Source of the DNA: Bacteroidales bacterium UBA4293
Lineage (GTDB): Bacteria > Bacteroidota > Bacteroidia > Bacteroidales > Bacteroidaceae
Direction: 5' to 3'
DNA length: 18,398 nucleotides
Assembly: GCA_002395835.1 (NCBI GenBank)
Contig: DGVD01000001.1
Location: 1 to 18,398, forward strand
This document shows positions 1-6,834 of the stretch, in pieces. Position 1 is the first letter of the stretch. Every line of letters starts with the position of its first letter. Under the pieces are notes generated by a model. It worked only from the letters and a program-made list of their open reading frames with translations. It had not been told where the DNA came from and made no database searches. Made by a program: the position numbers and the translations under genes.

Positions 1-90
1 AAGCTGTGTCAAACTTACTTTTCTTATCATGTCAAATGGGGACAGGAGATTCTTTATCTGTGGTATCGGATAGGAAAGCGTGGTAAATAA
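1..90 (+). CDS. C-terminal end of an unidentified protein (cut by window edge)
   Basis: Frame 1 is open from the first base to a TAA at 88-90. It reads 29 residues ending ILYLWYRIGKRGK. The aromatic and basic tail could be the end of a membrane or nucleic-acid-binding protein, but it is too short to assign. The frame contains AAATGGGGACAGG, which resembles the core of the REPIN elements elsewhere in the window; this may be chance. An AT-rich gap with a C tract follows before the next gene. Confidence 0.4.
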   Translation, partial: KLCQTYFSYHVKWGQEILYLWYRIGKRGK

Positions 91-130
91 AAAAAATCCC
101 CCCACTTCACCGTTTTTAAAAAAAAGGAAG

Positions 131-138
131 TACTTTCG
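131..138 (+). promoter_or_regulatory. Possible Bacteroidetes -7 box (TACTTTCG)
   Basis: TACTTTCG is one base from the TAnnTTTG consensus. It lies 27 bases before the ATG at 166. No TTTG -33 element is visible at the usual 19-21 base distance, so the call is weak. Confidence 0.3.
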
Positions 139-165
139 CCAACGAACCATAAAAAACTAGCTCTA

Positions 166-372
166 ATGGAAAACGTACTTTTCTATACCGTGATATTCAT
201 TATTTTCGTGCTCTCCGTGATTAAACTAGGCTGGGTACTCCCCGTTTCCATGCTTTTCTGCGGACTGATCTGCATCCTAGGCCTGCAGCAATGCCGCACC
301 TCCTTGCAAGAAACCCTCTGGATTATAGCGTGCTTTCTGGATTGCACACTGGTAAATATCATTCTTTATTAA
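166..372 (+). CDS. Small two-helix membrane protein, paralogue A
   Basis: A 68-residue, very hydrophobic protein. One helix spans about residues 4-43, broken by a short WVLP turn, and a second spans about 50-68. The central polar segment holds QQCRTSLQETLW. It aligns with the next ORF (391-597) over most of its length: LPVSMLFCGLICI against LPISFLICGIIYV, and TLWIIACF against TLWGLGCC. The two are therefore tandem paralogues, separated by 18 bases and probably co-transcribed. I do not recognise the family. Holin-like or toxin-like micro-proteins have this shape, but nothing here proves such a role. The start is the first ATG after the possible promoter at 131-138. Confidence 0.65.
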   Translation: MENVLFYTVIFIIFVLSVIKLGWVLPVSMLFCGLICILGLQQCRTSLQETLWIIACFLDCTLVNIILY

Positions 373-390
373 TCCTAAAGACACGCTGAT

Positions 391-597
391 ATGGAACTTA
401 TTCTATTCATCCTCATTTTCATCCTGGTGGGAATGACATTATACTGGGCATTGCCCATTTCCTTCCTGATCTGCGGAATTATTTACGTATTTGCATCCGT
501 ATTTTGCGACTCCCAGAAGCAGAAAACACTCTGGGGTTTAGGGTGCTGCGTCGCCTTTGCACTCATCAATTTTATCTATCTTTATTATTTCAATTAG
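391..597 (+). CDS. Small two-helix membrane protein, paralogue B
   Basis: A 68-residue, two-helix protein paralogous to the ORF at 166-372. Shared features are the LP(V/I)S turn, a Cys-Gly pair in helix 1, a TLW motif before helix 2 and an aromatic C-terminus. The loop SQKQKTLW is basic, suggesting it faces the cytoplasm. The bases around the start codon (about 374-420) recur in degraded form at 7551-7590 behind the macro-like gene, so this gene family has had at least one more copy in the window. Function unknown. Confidence 0.7.
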   Translation: MELILFILIFILVGMTLYWALPISFLICGIIYVFASVFCDSQKQKTLWGLGCCVAFALINFIYLYYFN

Positions 598-616
598 ATG
601 CTTCTCGCAGGCTTCA

Positions 617-643
617 TTCTCAAATGGGGGTAAAATTTGAGAA
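617..643. repeat. Hairpin between convergent genes
   Basis: TTCTCAAAT (617-625) pairs perfectly with ATTTGAGAA (635-643) across a 9-base loop. It sits between the plus-strand micro-proteins and the end of the minus-strand gene at 653. There is no T run on either side, so it may stabilise mRNA ends or work with Rho rather than act as a classical terminator. TCTCAAATGGGGG within it recurs inverted near 18041. Confidence 0.45.
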
Positions 644-652
644 AAAAGAAAC

Positions 653-868
653 TCAGAGCCTGTTCATCAACTCATAAAGATAAGCGGGGCTTTGCACATA
701 GAGTTCCCCCTCTTCATCCTGAAGCGCTGTCATGAGCGGAGAGTTATAGACACGCTCCATGGCTTGCTCTACGCTGCAACCCGTGTCTTCCATAACGTAT
801 TTCACTAATTCACTGATGGCGTAATTAGTGAGGTACACGGCTATTTGATGGTGAGTGGGTTGGTTCAT
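653..868 (-). CDS. Small helical protein, downstream partner of the DUF3791-type gene
   Basis: A 71-residue soluble protein read from the ATG at 866-868. The same frame is open upstream to ATG codons at 901 and 925, but those starts would overlap the preceding gene by 20 or 44 bases; 868 leaves a 13-base gap and matches the usual size I recall. The pattern is a helix (YLTNYAISELVKYVMEDTGCSVEQAMERVYNS) followed by a YVQSPAYLYELM tail. Proteins of this kind often follow DUF3791 genes in Bacteroides, sometimes with a DUF3990 gene; no DUF3990 gene is seen here. Function is unknown, though the genetic arrangement resembles a toxin-antitoxin or phage-conflict cassette. Confidence 0.6.
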   Translation of the reverse strand: MNQPTHHQIAVYLTNYAISELVKYVMEDTGCSVEQAMERVYNSPLMTALQDEEGELYVQSPAYLYELMNRL

Positions 869-881
869 AGGTGATAAAGTA

Positions 882-1097
882 TCATGCCAGTGTTCCTCCA
901 TTCTTTTGGCAGATGGATAGTACATCGTCTATGGTTTCATCCATGGACTGAAGGTGCTCCACATCGTAGAATTCTATCAGGAAAGCCAAGCCCTGATGCT
1001 CATGCAAGTAGCGGAACGCCGCCTGCCTGGTCAGGCCAAAGCGGAGGGCGAATGCATGAATGCATGCCGTAAGAAAAGGAATCTCGTACTTGCTCAT
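882..1097 (-). CDS. DUF3791-type small protein
   Basis: A 71-residue soluble helical protein. The FLIEFYDVEHLQSMDETIDDVL stretch fits the DUF3791 pattern (hydrophobic-EFYDxxHxxS...xDD at the C-terminus). It lies upstream of the small gene at 653-868 on the same strand, so the two form a pair. A -7-like box TAAATTTG on the minus strand (1134 down to 1127) precedes it by 29 bases, without a well-spaced -33 box. DUF3791 has no established biochemical function that I know of. The family assignment is by eye. Confidence 0.65.
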   Translation of the reverse strand: MSKYEIPFLTACIHAFALRFGLTRQAAFRYLHEHQGLAFLIEFYDVEHLQSMDETIDDVLSICQKNGGTLA

Positions 1098-1230
1098 AAA
1101 ACCTTACTGCTAAATTTATTTCGCTCCAAATTTACACTTTTATTTTCAAATAAAATGGTTTTGTAAGAAAAAAGGTACTTTCAAGAGTTTTACTTGTTAG
1201 TTAAAATCCTAAAAGTAGAAGGCTCTCACT

Positions 1231-1941
1231 TCATTCCTCCATCCTGGCTTTCACTTTATTCCACGCATGAGAGTCGAACAGGAAACAGTCCTTCATGGTT
1301 TCCATCATACGCGTGAACCGGCTGAACGGAATGGTAAAGCCCAGTTCATTCTTCCCCACCCAAGGGCGCACGGAAGGATCCATCAGCCCTATAAAACACC
1401 TGTGGCCCTGACGAGCATTCTCCACCACCGTCATGGAAACCACCGTACTGCAGCCCGATCCAAACTCCGACACCACCGCATCAGGCTCATTAGAGTCGAA
1501 GAAAGCCCATCCGCAAAGCCCTGAAAGCATGTCGGGCGTGGCATAGAACAGCACCCCTTCCGTACCCTCGAAAGACTCAGCCTGGTCTGCTCGGATAAAG
1601 TTCAGGTACGACTTCTTCGCCCTCTCCATCCCCAGACTGTTTATATAATCTACTACCATCTGAGGAGTCTTCTTGTATTTCTCCTTCAGCGAGACGAAAC
1701 CAGGTACCCGTTCCGGCATATCGGAAAACCCCGTGTAGAGCTTTCCCCCACCGCAGCCTATCACCTCCGCACTCAAGCTCACAGGCTGCCCTTCTCTGGC
1801 CTTTAGAAGCCCCTTGAAGAAACATCCTCCTATCTTCTCCGTCTGTGCCACCGGCTGGTCGCTATACCCAAAGAGCAGAGGCAGTGGAGCCAGGCTGCCA
1901 AAAGCCTCTCTGTAGTTCTGAATGAAAGTTTTAATGTCCAT
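1231..1941 (-). CDS. DUF169 family protein
   Basis: A 236-residue cytoplasmic protein with DUF169 hallmarks. The N-terminal half has PLPLLFGYSD and an EVIGCGGGKLYTGF segment rich in Cys and Gly. The C-terminal half has VLFYATPDMLSGL, FGSGCSTVV and a closing RWVGKNELGF-like PWVGKNELGFTIPF stretch. Length is typical. The conserved Cys residues (CGGG, SGCS) suggest metal or cofactor binding, but the family has no firm biochemical function that I know of. It stands alone with its own promoter and no partner gene, and looks like a core-type gene beside accessory DNA. Confidence 0.85.
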   Translation of the reverse strand: MDIKTFIQNYREAFGSLAPLPLLFGYSDQPVAQTEKIGGCFFKGLLKAREGQPVSLSAEVIGCGGGKLYTGFSDMPERVPGFVSLKEKYKKTPQMVVDYINSLGMERAKKSYLNFIRADQAESFEGTEGVLFYATPDMLSGLCGWAFFDSNEPDAVVSEFGSGCSTVVSMTVVENARQGHRCFIGLMDPSVRPWVGKNELGFTIPFSRFTRMMETMKDCFLFDSHAWNKVKARMEE

Positions 1942-1966
1942 AACCCATCCTTTTTCGTTCTGCGGT

Positions 1967-1997
1967 TAAAGATACAGAAAAATTAGAGTGATGCAAA
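1967..1997 (-). promoter_or_regulatory. Promoter for the DUF169 gene
   Basis: On the minus strand, TTTG at 1997-1994 and TATCTTTA at 1974-1967 are separated by 19 bases. This matches the Bacteroidetes TTTG-N19-21-TAnnTTTG layout with one mismatch. It lies 26 bases before the start at 1941. The rest of the 206-base divergent gap (1942-2147) is AT-rich; it must also hold the promoter for the lipoprotein operon, for which only weak candidates such as TATATTTA at 2117-2124 are visible. Confidence 0.5.
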
Positions 1998-2147
1998 AAG
2001 ATTGTGGGAGAAAAACTTTTATAATTTATTATATTTCAAAATTATTTTTTAATTTCGCTGTTGGGTTAGAAGTTTTAGAAAAATAAAATATTACAGAGAA
2101 TCTTAAGTGGAGTCTATATATTTACTTGATTTATCAAAAACAAAATT

Positions 2148-3455
2148 ATGAATCACAAAATACTATTTCTAGCTTTCGCTACCATATCTGCATCTTTTAC
2201 CGGTTGCAATGAAGAGAAATTTAGCAGAGAAGCCGGTTGTGACCTAGATATGATGCAATTAAACGGAAATGTGGTGAAGGTGGAAACTATCACACAATCC
2301 TCCATCCCTGTTACGGAATTGTTTGCTAATGCTTTTGATCCATCACACATGTACTCTATGTTTGCAGGAAATATAACCATCGAACTTGACAATCATGGAA
2401 ATATAAAACATGAAACTGGATATGGAATAGATGGGGAAATAATCTTCGATATCCGAGATATTCATTTAGATAAAGATTCCAAAACTACCCCTGGAGTAAT
2501 CATTGGCCCCGATGCAAATGAAACAATTAACAAGGTAAAAACTATATCCTCTGATACAGGGAACAATGTAGAAACAAATTACTATGATGGTGAGGATTTA
2601 GTTTGGAAATTGAAAGCTACATACAATGATGATGGAACAATAAACACCATCATTAAAGAGTATGTCAAATACAAAACAAATAATGACTTCACAAATAAAG
2701 TAAATTCAGACACCACTAGCTTCTATTATTTATCATATGACAGCCTAGCTAATTGGACTGAAGTGGAAGTAGAATATAAAGGCATTCTCCCTAGACACAA
2801 ACACTCTTTTAAAATAAAAAGACAAATAACTTATGCATACAATGAAAATAAAAAGGAACTAATTAAACAGCTAAGTGACTACAATAAAAATGAACCAGCC
2901 CGCACCACTAATTTTGAGATAAAATCATTAGGAAAATATGGAACCATAAGTATTCCATATTACATGGCCTTGCAGACAAAAGAACAAATACAAGAAGTAA
3001 ATAGTCTGGTTAATGCTCCATTAAAAGAACAATCAAATTATTATTTCATGTCTGTCTATGATAACAATGATGCCTATGCTACCTTTTCAGCTAATTCCGT
3101 TTATAATAACCAAGCAGAAAGCTTTGACAACATGTCTGCCTCAGAATTAGAATATGACGTAGAAACGGACAACTACTTTGAACAAGTAAACAGGCAAGTA
3201 CTGGCTCAAAACGGCATTTATATTTTGAAATGGCTTCCATATCAATTTACCACCATTTCAGGTCATATAGCATTAAAAACACACTATTACAGATATGGGA
3301 AAGGAAGTCCTATACCTGTCTATTATGAATCTTATACCATCCCTATGAATGATGGCAATACATTAGTTTTCTCATTCAGCTACCAAAGTAATTTACAATA
3401 TCGCTTTGAAGATGATTTTAACAGGGCGATAAAATCCATAAATATACTACCATGA
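2148..3455 (+). CDS. Lipoprotein, first gene of the membrane-nuclease operon
   Basis: A 435-residue protein with a lipoprotein signal: basic start, hydrophobic stretch, and SFTG-Cys with the lipidated Cys at residue 20. Residues about 35-230 are rich in short beta-hairpin-like stretches (ELDNHGNIKHETGYG, ATYNDDGTINTII), as in YD/RHS-like repeats. Residues about 245-435 look like one alpha/beta domain: IPYYMALQ, then YFEQVNRQVLAQNGIYILKW, a core strand HIALKTHYYRYG, a final VFSFSYQ strand and a closing helix with AIKSINIL. The same order occurs in the N-terminal part of the next protein and recalls PsbP/DcrB-like domains (inference). The stop overlaps the next start by four bases (ATGA), indicating translational coupling. 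Base use is distinctly AT-rich compared with the genes on either side. Function unknown. Confidence 0.75.
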   Translation: MNHKILFLAFATISASFTGCNEEKFSREAGCDLDMMQLNGNVVKVETITQSSIPVTELFANAFDPSHMYSMFAGNITIELDNHGNIKHETGYGIDGEIIFDIRDIHLDKDSKTTPGVIIGPDANETINKVKTISSDTGNNVETNYYDGEDLVWKLKATYNDDGTINTIIKEYVKYKTNNDFTNKVNSDTTSFYYLSYDSLANWTEVEVEYKGILPRHKHSFKIKRQITYAYNENKKELIKQLSDYNKNEPARTTNFEIKSLGKYGTISIPYYMALQTKEQIQEVNSLVNAPLKEQSNYYFMSVYDNNDAYATFSANSVYNNQAESFDNMSASELEYDVETDNYFEQVNRQVLAQNGIYILKWLPYQFTTISGHIALKTHYYRYGKGSPIPVYYESYTIPMNDGNTLVFSFSYQSNLQYRFEDDFNRAIKSINILP

Positions 3456-6085
3456 AAAAAGCTATTATATTTATTTGTTTTTTCATATGCATAAAGATTA
3501 TTCCTTTATGTGCACAAAACAATTATTTAATTAATGGCATGTTCTCCATCACAGTATCCGATTTACTGGAATTGAGACAAGATAATGATGCATATACAAG
3601 GTTTCTCAGAGATACATTGAATTATGATACAGATTCTCAAACAGTCTTTCAGCAGAAATCTCTTTCTAACAAAAGTCAAGATGCACTTGCCAGATATTGC
3701 CGAATCACGATTGTTACAGTTAGAGATGAAAGCGGTCCATACCCTACTTCTGATGATGAAGAACTAACCCCCATTGATAAACAGGAATTTGCTGAAAGTG
3801 CCACAGCAGAGTTAGGACCAGGACAGGAGTTTGTAGTTAAACCAATTGTATCGACTGGGGAAACAAAAAGCGGTAACAAATATTTTCTTGTTCATTATAT
3901 TCGGTCAGGGTATAATGGTGATGTTGATGTAAGAATATGCTATTTTTTCAATTACAAGTATTGTGCAAAGGTTATTTTCAGCTATCGCTTATCTGAAGCA
4001 AACATATGGAAAAGTTCACTAGACAATGCCCTCAATTCATTTACATGGAAACATCCATACATTTCTAACATCGTAGTAGACAATAATATAGAAGAAACTA
4101 ATAAAACTGAAGAAATTGAAACAACTCCAAAACCCAATATGGAAATGTTCATTTCAGGATTGCTCATTGGTGGTGTTATAATAGGGGTCATTGCACTTGT
4201 TATATATCTCTCCATAAATGAGAAAAAGAAAAAACGTGCTGAAATAGAAAAGGGTATTCAGTCAATAAACTCCCAGCTTGATAATGAGAATTTAATAAGT
4301 GCCAAAAAGCAGATTGACAGTCTGCGTAAAGCCTGCAGCACTGAATATGTGGAATATAAAAAGCAACTAGATCAATGTGTAGATAAACTGAATAATAAAA
4401 CCGAAAAGCTCAACAAGAGCGTTACTGCTATTATTGATACCACTCGTGAAAATCTTTTAGCAAAAGATAATCCACAAACAAATGATAGCAAAATCTCAAA
4501 TATCCTGAACAATCCTGAAGTTCCTAATGAAACCAAGAAAAAGCTTAATGCAGGACTAAAAGAGATTGACGAAGAATATCGGAAAGGAATAATTCCAGAT
4601 CAAGAAGAAGCATATACTAAATATGTCCTCCCTTCATGCAATAATACTTCCTACTGCTATTATTCATCACCTCAAAAAGGCACCATTGTATTTCCTTACC
4701 GTAGACATAAAATAGAATTAAGAGGATATACTGAAAGTGCGTTTGAAGTTAAATTAAGATCAGCTTTCACTAATTATGCGAACTATCGTATTCTAGGTGA
4801 TGTTTCCATTCTTCCAGCAAATGGATATCATGCCTATGAACCAGATATTTCTATTGTGGAGAAAAATAACAAATATGGAATAAGAGTAGACATTGAAATA
4901 GACGAACCTTATTCTGGAGTAGAAAAAAGACCTATTCATTATGTAGGTTGTGGTGATGATTTCAGAGATCTAAATCTAAATAATATGGGGTGGATTGTCA
5001 TACGCTTCTCTGAAAAGCAAATCTACAAAGAAGCCGACAAGTGCATCAATTATATTATGTATATATTGAGCCAGATAGATAAAGATTCAAATTTCATGTA
5101 TTCATATATATTCCCTAATCCAGATAAAAAGTGGACAGAAGTAGAGGCTAAACTTATGGCAGCCAGAAACTATAGAGAAAAACTACTAAACCATAAATTT
5201 GGATTGAGTGAAGTTGAAGAATATACTAATACTATCCCACAAACTGAGCTTGAAAAAAAGGCTGCCCAGAAAGTAGCGCCTATAATAATACCCCATACTC
5301 CGAAAGTTAATCTTGACCATTCCAGTAAAAGTTTCTCTCTTGACGATAAACTTACATTCTCCCCTGAAGAGCACATTTACCTCTATAATGGAAAAATTCA
5401 GCTCACTCCAGTAAGTTCTGTAATAGATCATTTCTTCTGGCCATTCGACGTATATGAAAACGCTGAAAGAGTGGCACGTAGAGATGGCAGAAACGTTTGT
5501 GAAGTTATAGAAGAATGGGAAAGTAAGGGAATAGAATCTCGTGAAGTGGGCACATTCCTTCACTCCCAGATAGAGGCCTATTTCTTTAATAAACCAATAA
5601 ATTATAGTACTAGGTTTGTTTATGATGGAGAGTATATCAATATAGACAAAACTGTTTCCATCAAAGAAGAAATGGAATACTTCAGAGCTTTCATGAGAGA
5701 CACTGCCATCACACCTTTTAGAACAGAATGGCGCATCTGCGATGTGAATTTAGGTATTGCAGGAACCATTGATTTATTAGCTAAAAATGGAGATTCTTAT
5801 GACATATACGACTGGAAACGAAGTAGAAAAGCATCTCCAAAAGAAACCGTATGGAAATTTGGCATTAACGGTTTGGAGCATGTACCTGACATTAGTTTCT
5901 ATCATTATGCCATACAACAGAACTTGTATAAATATATTCTAGAAAAGAACTATGGAATAAAGATTGCAAATATGTATATCGTAGTTATGCATTCCAACTT
6001 TTCTACCTATTATAAATACCCTATTCCAAAACTGGATAAAGAAATAAAAACTATCATTAATAAAATACCTAACATTAAATTTTAA
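3452..6085 (+). CDS. Membrane-anchored protein with two PD-(D/E)XK-like nuclease regions
   Basis: An 877-residue protein. Domains seen: signal peptide (1-21, ending PLCAQ); extracytoplasmic domain (about 25-203) resembling the end of the preceding lipoprotein; acidic linker; membrane helix (about 232-254, SGLLIGGVIIGVIALVIYL) followed by EKKKKR, which places the rest in the cytoplasm; Lys/Glu-rich coiled coil (about 257-375). Next comes a DUF559/Vsr-like nuclease region (about 425-540) with EPDIS (D465), RVDIEIDEPY (D480, E482, D484) and GWIVIRFSE. A C-terminal RecB/Cas4-like region (about 630-877) has GTFLHSQIE (H704), E759, GTIDLL (D773), DWK (D787, K789) and QQNLYKY (Q823, Y826). Both motif sets look complete, so nuclease activity is plausible; both assignments are by eye. 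The layout suggests an outside sensor coupled to DNA or RNA cleavage inside the cell (inference). The gene is AT-rich and coupled to its neighbours. Confidence 0.75.
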   Translation: MKKAIIFICFFICIKIIPLCAQNNYLINGMFSITVSDLLELRQDNDAYTRFLRDTLNYDTDSQTVFQQKSLSNKSQDALARYCRITIVTVRDESGPYPTSDDEELTPIDKQEFAESATAELGPGQEFVVKPIVSTGETKSGNKYFLVHYIRSGYNGDVDVRICYFFNYKYCAKVIFSYRLSEANIWKSSLDNALNSFTWKHPYISNIVVDNNIEETNKTEEIETTPKPNMEMFISGLLIGGVIIGVIALVIYLSINEKKKKRAEIEKGIQSINSQLDNENLISAKKQIDSLRKACSTEYVEYKKQLDQCVDKLNNKTEKLNKSVTAIIDTTRENLLAKDNPQTNDSKISNILNNPEVPNETKKKLNAGLKEIDEEYRKGIIPDQEEAYTKYVLPSCNNTSYCYYSSPQKGTIVFPYRRHKIELRGYTESAFEVKLRSAFTNYANYRILGDVSILPANGYHAYEPDISIVEKNNKYGIRVDIEIDEPYSGVEKRPIHYVGCGDDFRDLNLNNMGWIVIRFSEKQIYKEADKCINYIMYILSQIDKDSNFMYSYIFPNPDKKWTEVEAKLMAARNYREKLLNHKFGLSEVEEYTNTIPQTELEKKAAQKVAPIIIPHTPKVNLDHSSKSFSLDDKLTFSPEEHIYLYNGKIQLTPVSSVIDHFFWPFDVYENAERVARRDGRNVCEVIEEWESKGIESREVGTFLHSQIEAYFFNKPINYSTRFVYDGEYINIDKTVSIKEEMEYFRAFMRDTAITPFRTEWRICDVNLGIAGTIDLLAKNGDSYDIYDWKRSRKASPKETVWKFGINGLEHVPDISFYHYAIQQNLYKYILEKNYGIKIANMYIVVMHSNFSTYYKYPIPKLDKEIKTIINKIPNIKF

Positions 6086-6090
6086 TTATT

Positions 6091-6306
6091 ATGGAAAAGA
6101 ATTTTGAAAATCAGCAAATGAATGAGAATCAGGAAAAAGCAGGGTGCATTGCTATAGGTTTTTCATTTGTTATTCCTCTAGTAGGATTCATCCTTTATTT
6201 TGTATATAAAGATAAAGTATCTAATGCCAATGCTTACCTTTATGCAGCTTTAGCCGGAATGGTAGTAGGATTTATAGGTACTGTAATGAGAAATCCGATG
6301 ATGTAA
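6091..6306 (+). CDS. Small two-helix membrane protein, third gene of the nuclease operon
   Basis: A 71-residue protein. It has a polar, Asn/Gln-rich N-terminus (about 1-18) and two hydrophobic segments (about 19-39 and 48-65) joined by YKDKVSNANAY. The shape resembles TM2-like or DUF-type mini membrane proteins, but I see no diagnostic motif. It starts five bases after the nuclease stop and ends just before a terminator, so it is the last gene of the operon. It may be a membrane partner, or an inhibitor, of the anchored nuclease; that is inference from position alone. Confidence 0.65.
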   Translation: MEKNFENQQMNENQEKAGCIAIGFSFVIPLVGFILYFVYKDKVSNANAYLYAALAGMVVGFIGTVMRNPMM

Positions 6307-6338
6307 GTTGAAACAAGAATTTTGCCTTTTCATAAAAT

Positions 6339-6378
6339 AAACAAGGCAACCTATTCACTAGATTGCCTTGTTTTATAG
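6339..6378 (+). terminator. Terminator of the lipoprotein/nuclease operon
   Basis: AAACAAGGCAA (6339-6349) pairs perfectly with TTGCCTTGTTT (6363-6373) across a 13-base loop, followed by a short T-rich tail. It begins 33 bases after the stop of the last operon gene. Confidence 0.6.
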
Positions 6379-6400
6379 TACTTTTAATTATTGGTCTCAA

Positions 6401-6565
6401 CTAACTTATTAACCCTTTTTCTATATCAGCGTAAGTGCTCTGATGATTACGAAAGCAATCTAATTGAAAACATGAATGTTCTTTCATGTAACCATGCTTT
6501 ATTAAATCTTCGTGCAACATTTCAACAGCAGTACTAACTTGTTCACCAGTAGCATTTTCTCCATC
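6401..6565 (-). pseudogene. Possible gene fragment with its 5' end replaced by a REPIN-like element
   Basis: The minus frame stays open from 6700 to 6401 (99 codons). The C-terminal half (ATGEQVSTAVEMLHEDLIKHG...) has a believable helical protein composition. The N-terminal third is simply the translation of the repeat at 6566-6664. No start codon lies between the repeat and the believable part. The likeliest reading is a decayed gene end. I do not recognise the family. Confidence 0.25.
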
Positions 6566-6664
6566 AACGTTACATGGGGACAGGTCCCGTGTAACGTAAA
6601 ATAAATCTGAGCTATAGGAACTTAAGCTACTTACGTTACACGGGACCTGTCCCCATGTAACGTT
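6566..6664. repeat. REPIN-like element 1
   Basis: Two 34-base arms (6566-6599 and 6631-6664) are exact reverse complements around a 31-base centre. Each arm is itself a near-palindrome, ACGTTACA..GGGGACAGGTCCC..TGTAACGT, that could fold alone. The centre contains TCTG....CTTA.GCT motifs shared with element 2. Paired inverted near-palindromes of this kind fit REP doublets mobilised by REP-associated tyrosine transposases (RAYT, Y1 family). No transposase gene is in the window. Confidence 0.75.
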
Positions 6665-6701
6665 ATACGCATACAGCGAGAAATAAAAAAATATTTCCAA
6701 A

Positions 6702-6718
6702 TGCGTATTTTTTACGCA
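6702..6718. promoter_or_regulatory. Upstream operator-like palindrome TGCGTA-N5-TACGCA
   Basis: A perfect 6+6 inverted repeat immediately upstream of the -33 box of the macro-like gene. The same half-sites recur at 6757-6773, and a single TACGCA occurs at 6666-6671. Repetition on both sides of the promoter suggests sites for one dimeric regulator. Confidence 0.5.
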
Positions 6719-6723
6719 AAATA

Positions 6724-6755
6724 TTTGTTAGAATAATGAATTCTTAATATCTTTG
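6724..6755 (+). promoter_or_regulatory. Promoter of the macro-like gene
   Basis: TTTG (6724-6727) and TATCTTTG (6748-6755) are separated by 20 bases, an exact Bacteroidetes consensus. Transcription would start near 6762, inside the downstream palindrome, leaving a leader of about 70 bases. Confidence 0.7.
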
Positions 6756-6756
6756 C

Positions 6757-6773
6757 TGCGTAAAGATTACGCA
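6757..6773. promoter_or_regulatory. Downstream operator-like palindrome TGCGTAA-AGA-TTACGCA
   Basis: A perfect 7+7 inverted repeat with a 3-base centre, overlapping the predicted transcription start. It is well placed for a repressor. Given the ADP-ribose-related gene downstream, a Nudix-related regulator such as NrtR is one candidate; that is a guess from context. Confidence 0.55.
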
Positions 6774-6834
6774 AACAAAGAACTATGTCGGAGTTCTGCT
6801 TTTATTCACGCATTATCAAACAGTCATAAGGAGT

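Noticed and set aside
1..90. Window start as the end of a RAYT transposase, because it holds a GGGGACAGG sequence
   Set aside because: The 29 residues show no Y1-transposase motif and the nine-base similarity is too short to support this.
5186..5563. 125-codon minus-strand ORF inside the nuclease gene
   Set aside because: It is antisense to the linker and start of the C-terminal nuclease region, with low-complexity Phe/Tyr content typical of a shadow of an AT-rich gene.
6566..6664. REPIN element as an intrinsic terminator
   Set aside because: It can form a long hairpin but no T run follows on either strand, and identical elements occur in a leader and an intergenic gap of one transcript. 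A real terminator for the upstream operon lies at 6339-6378.
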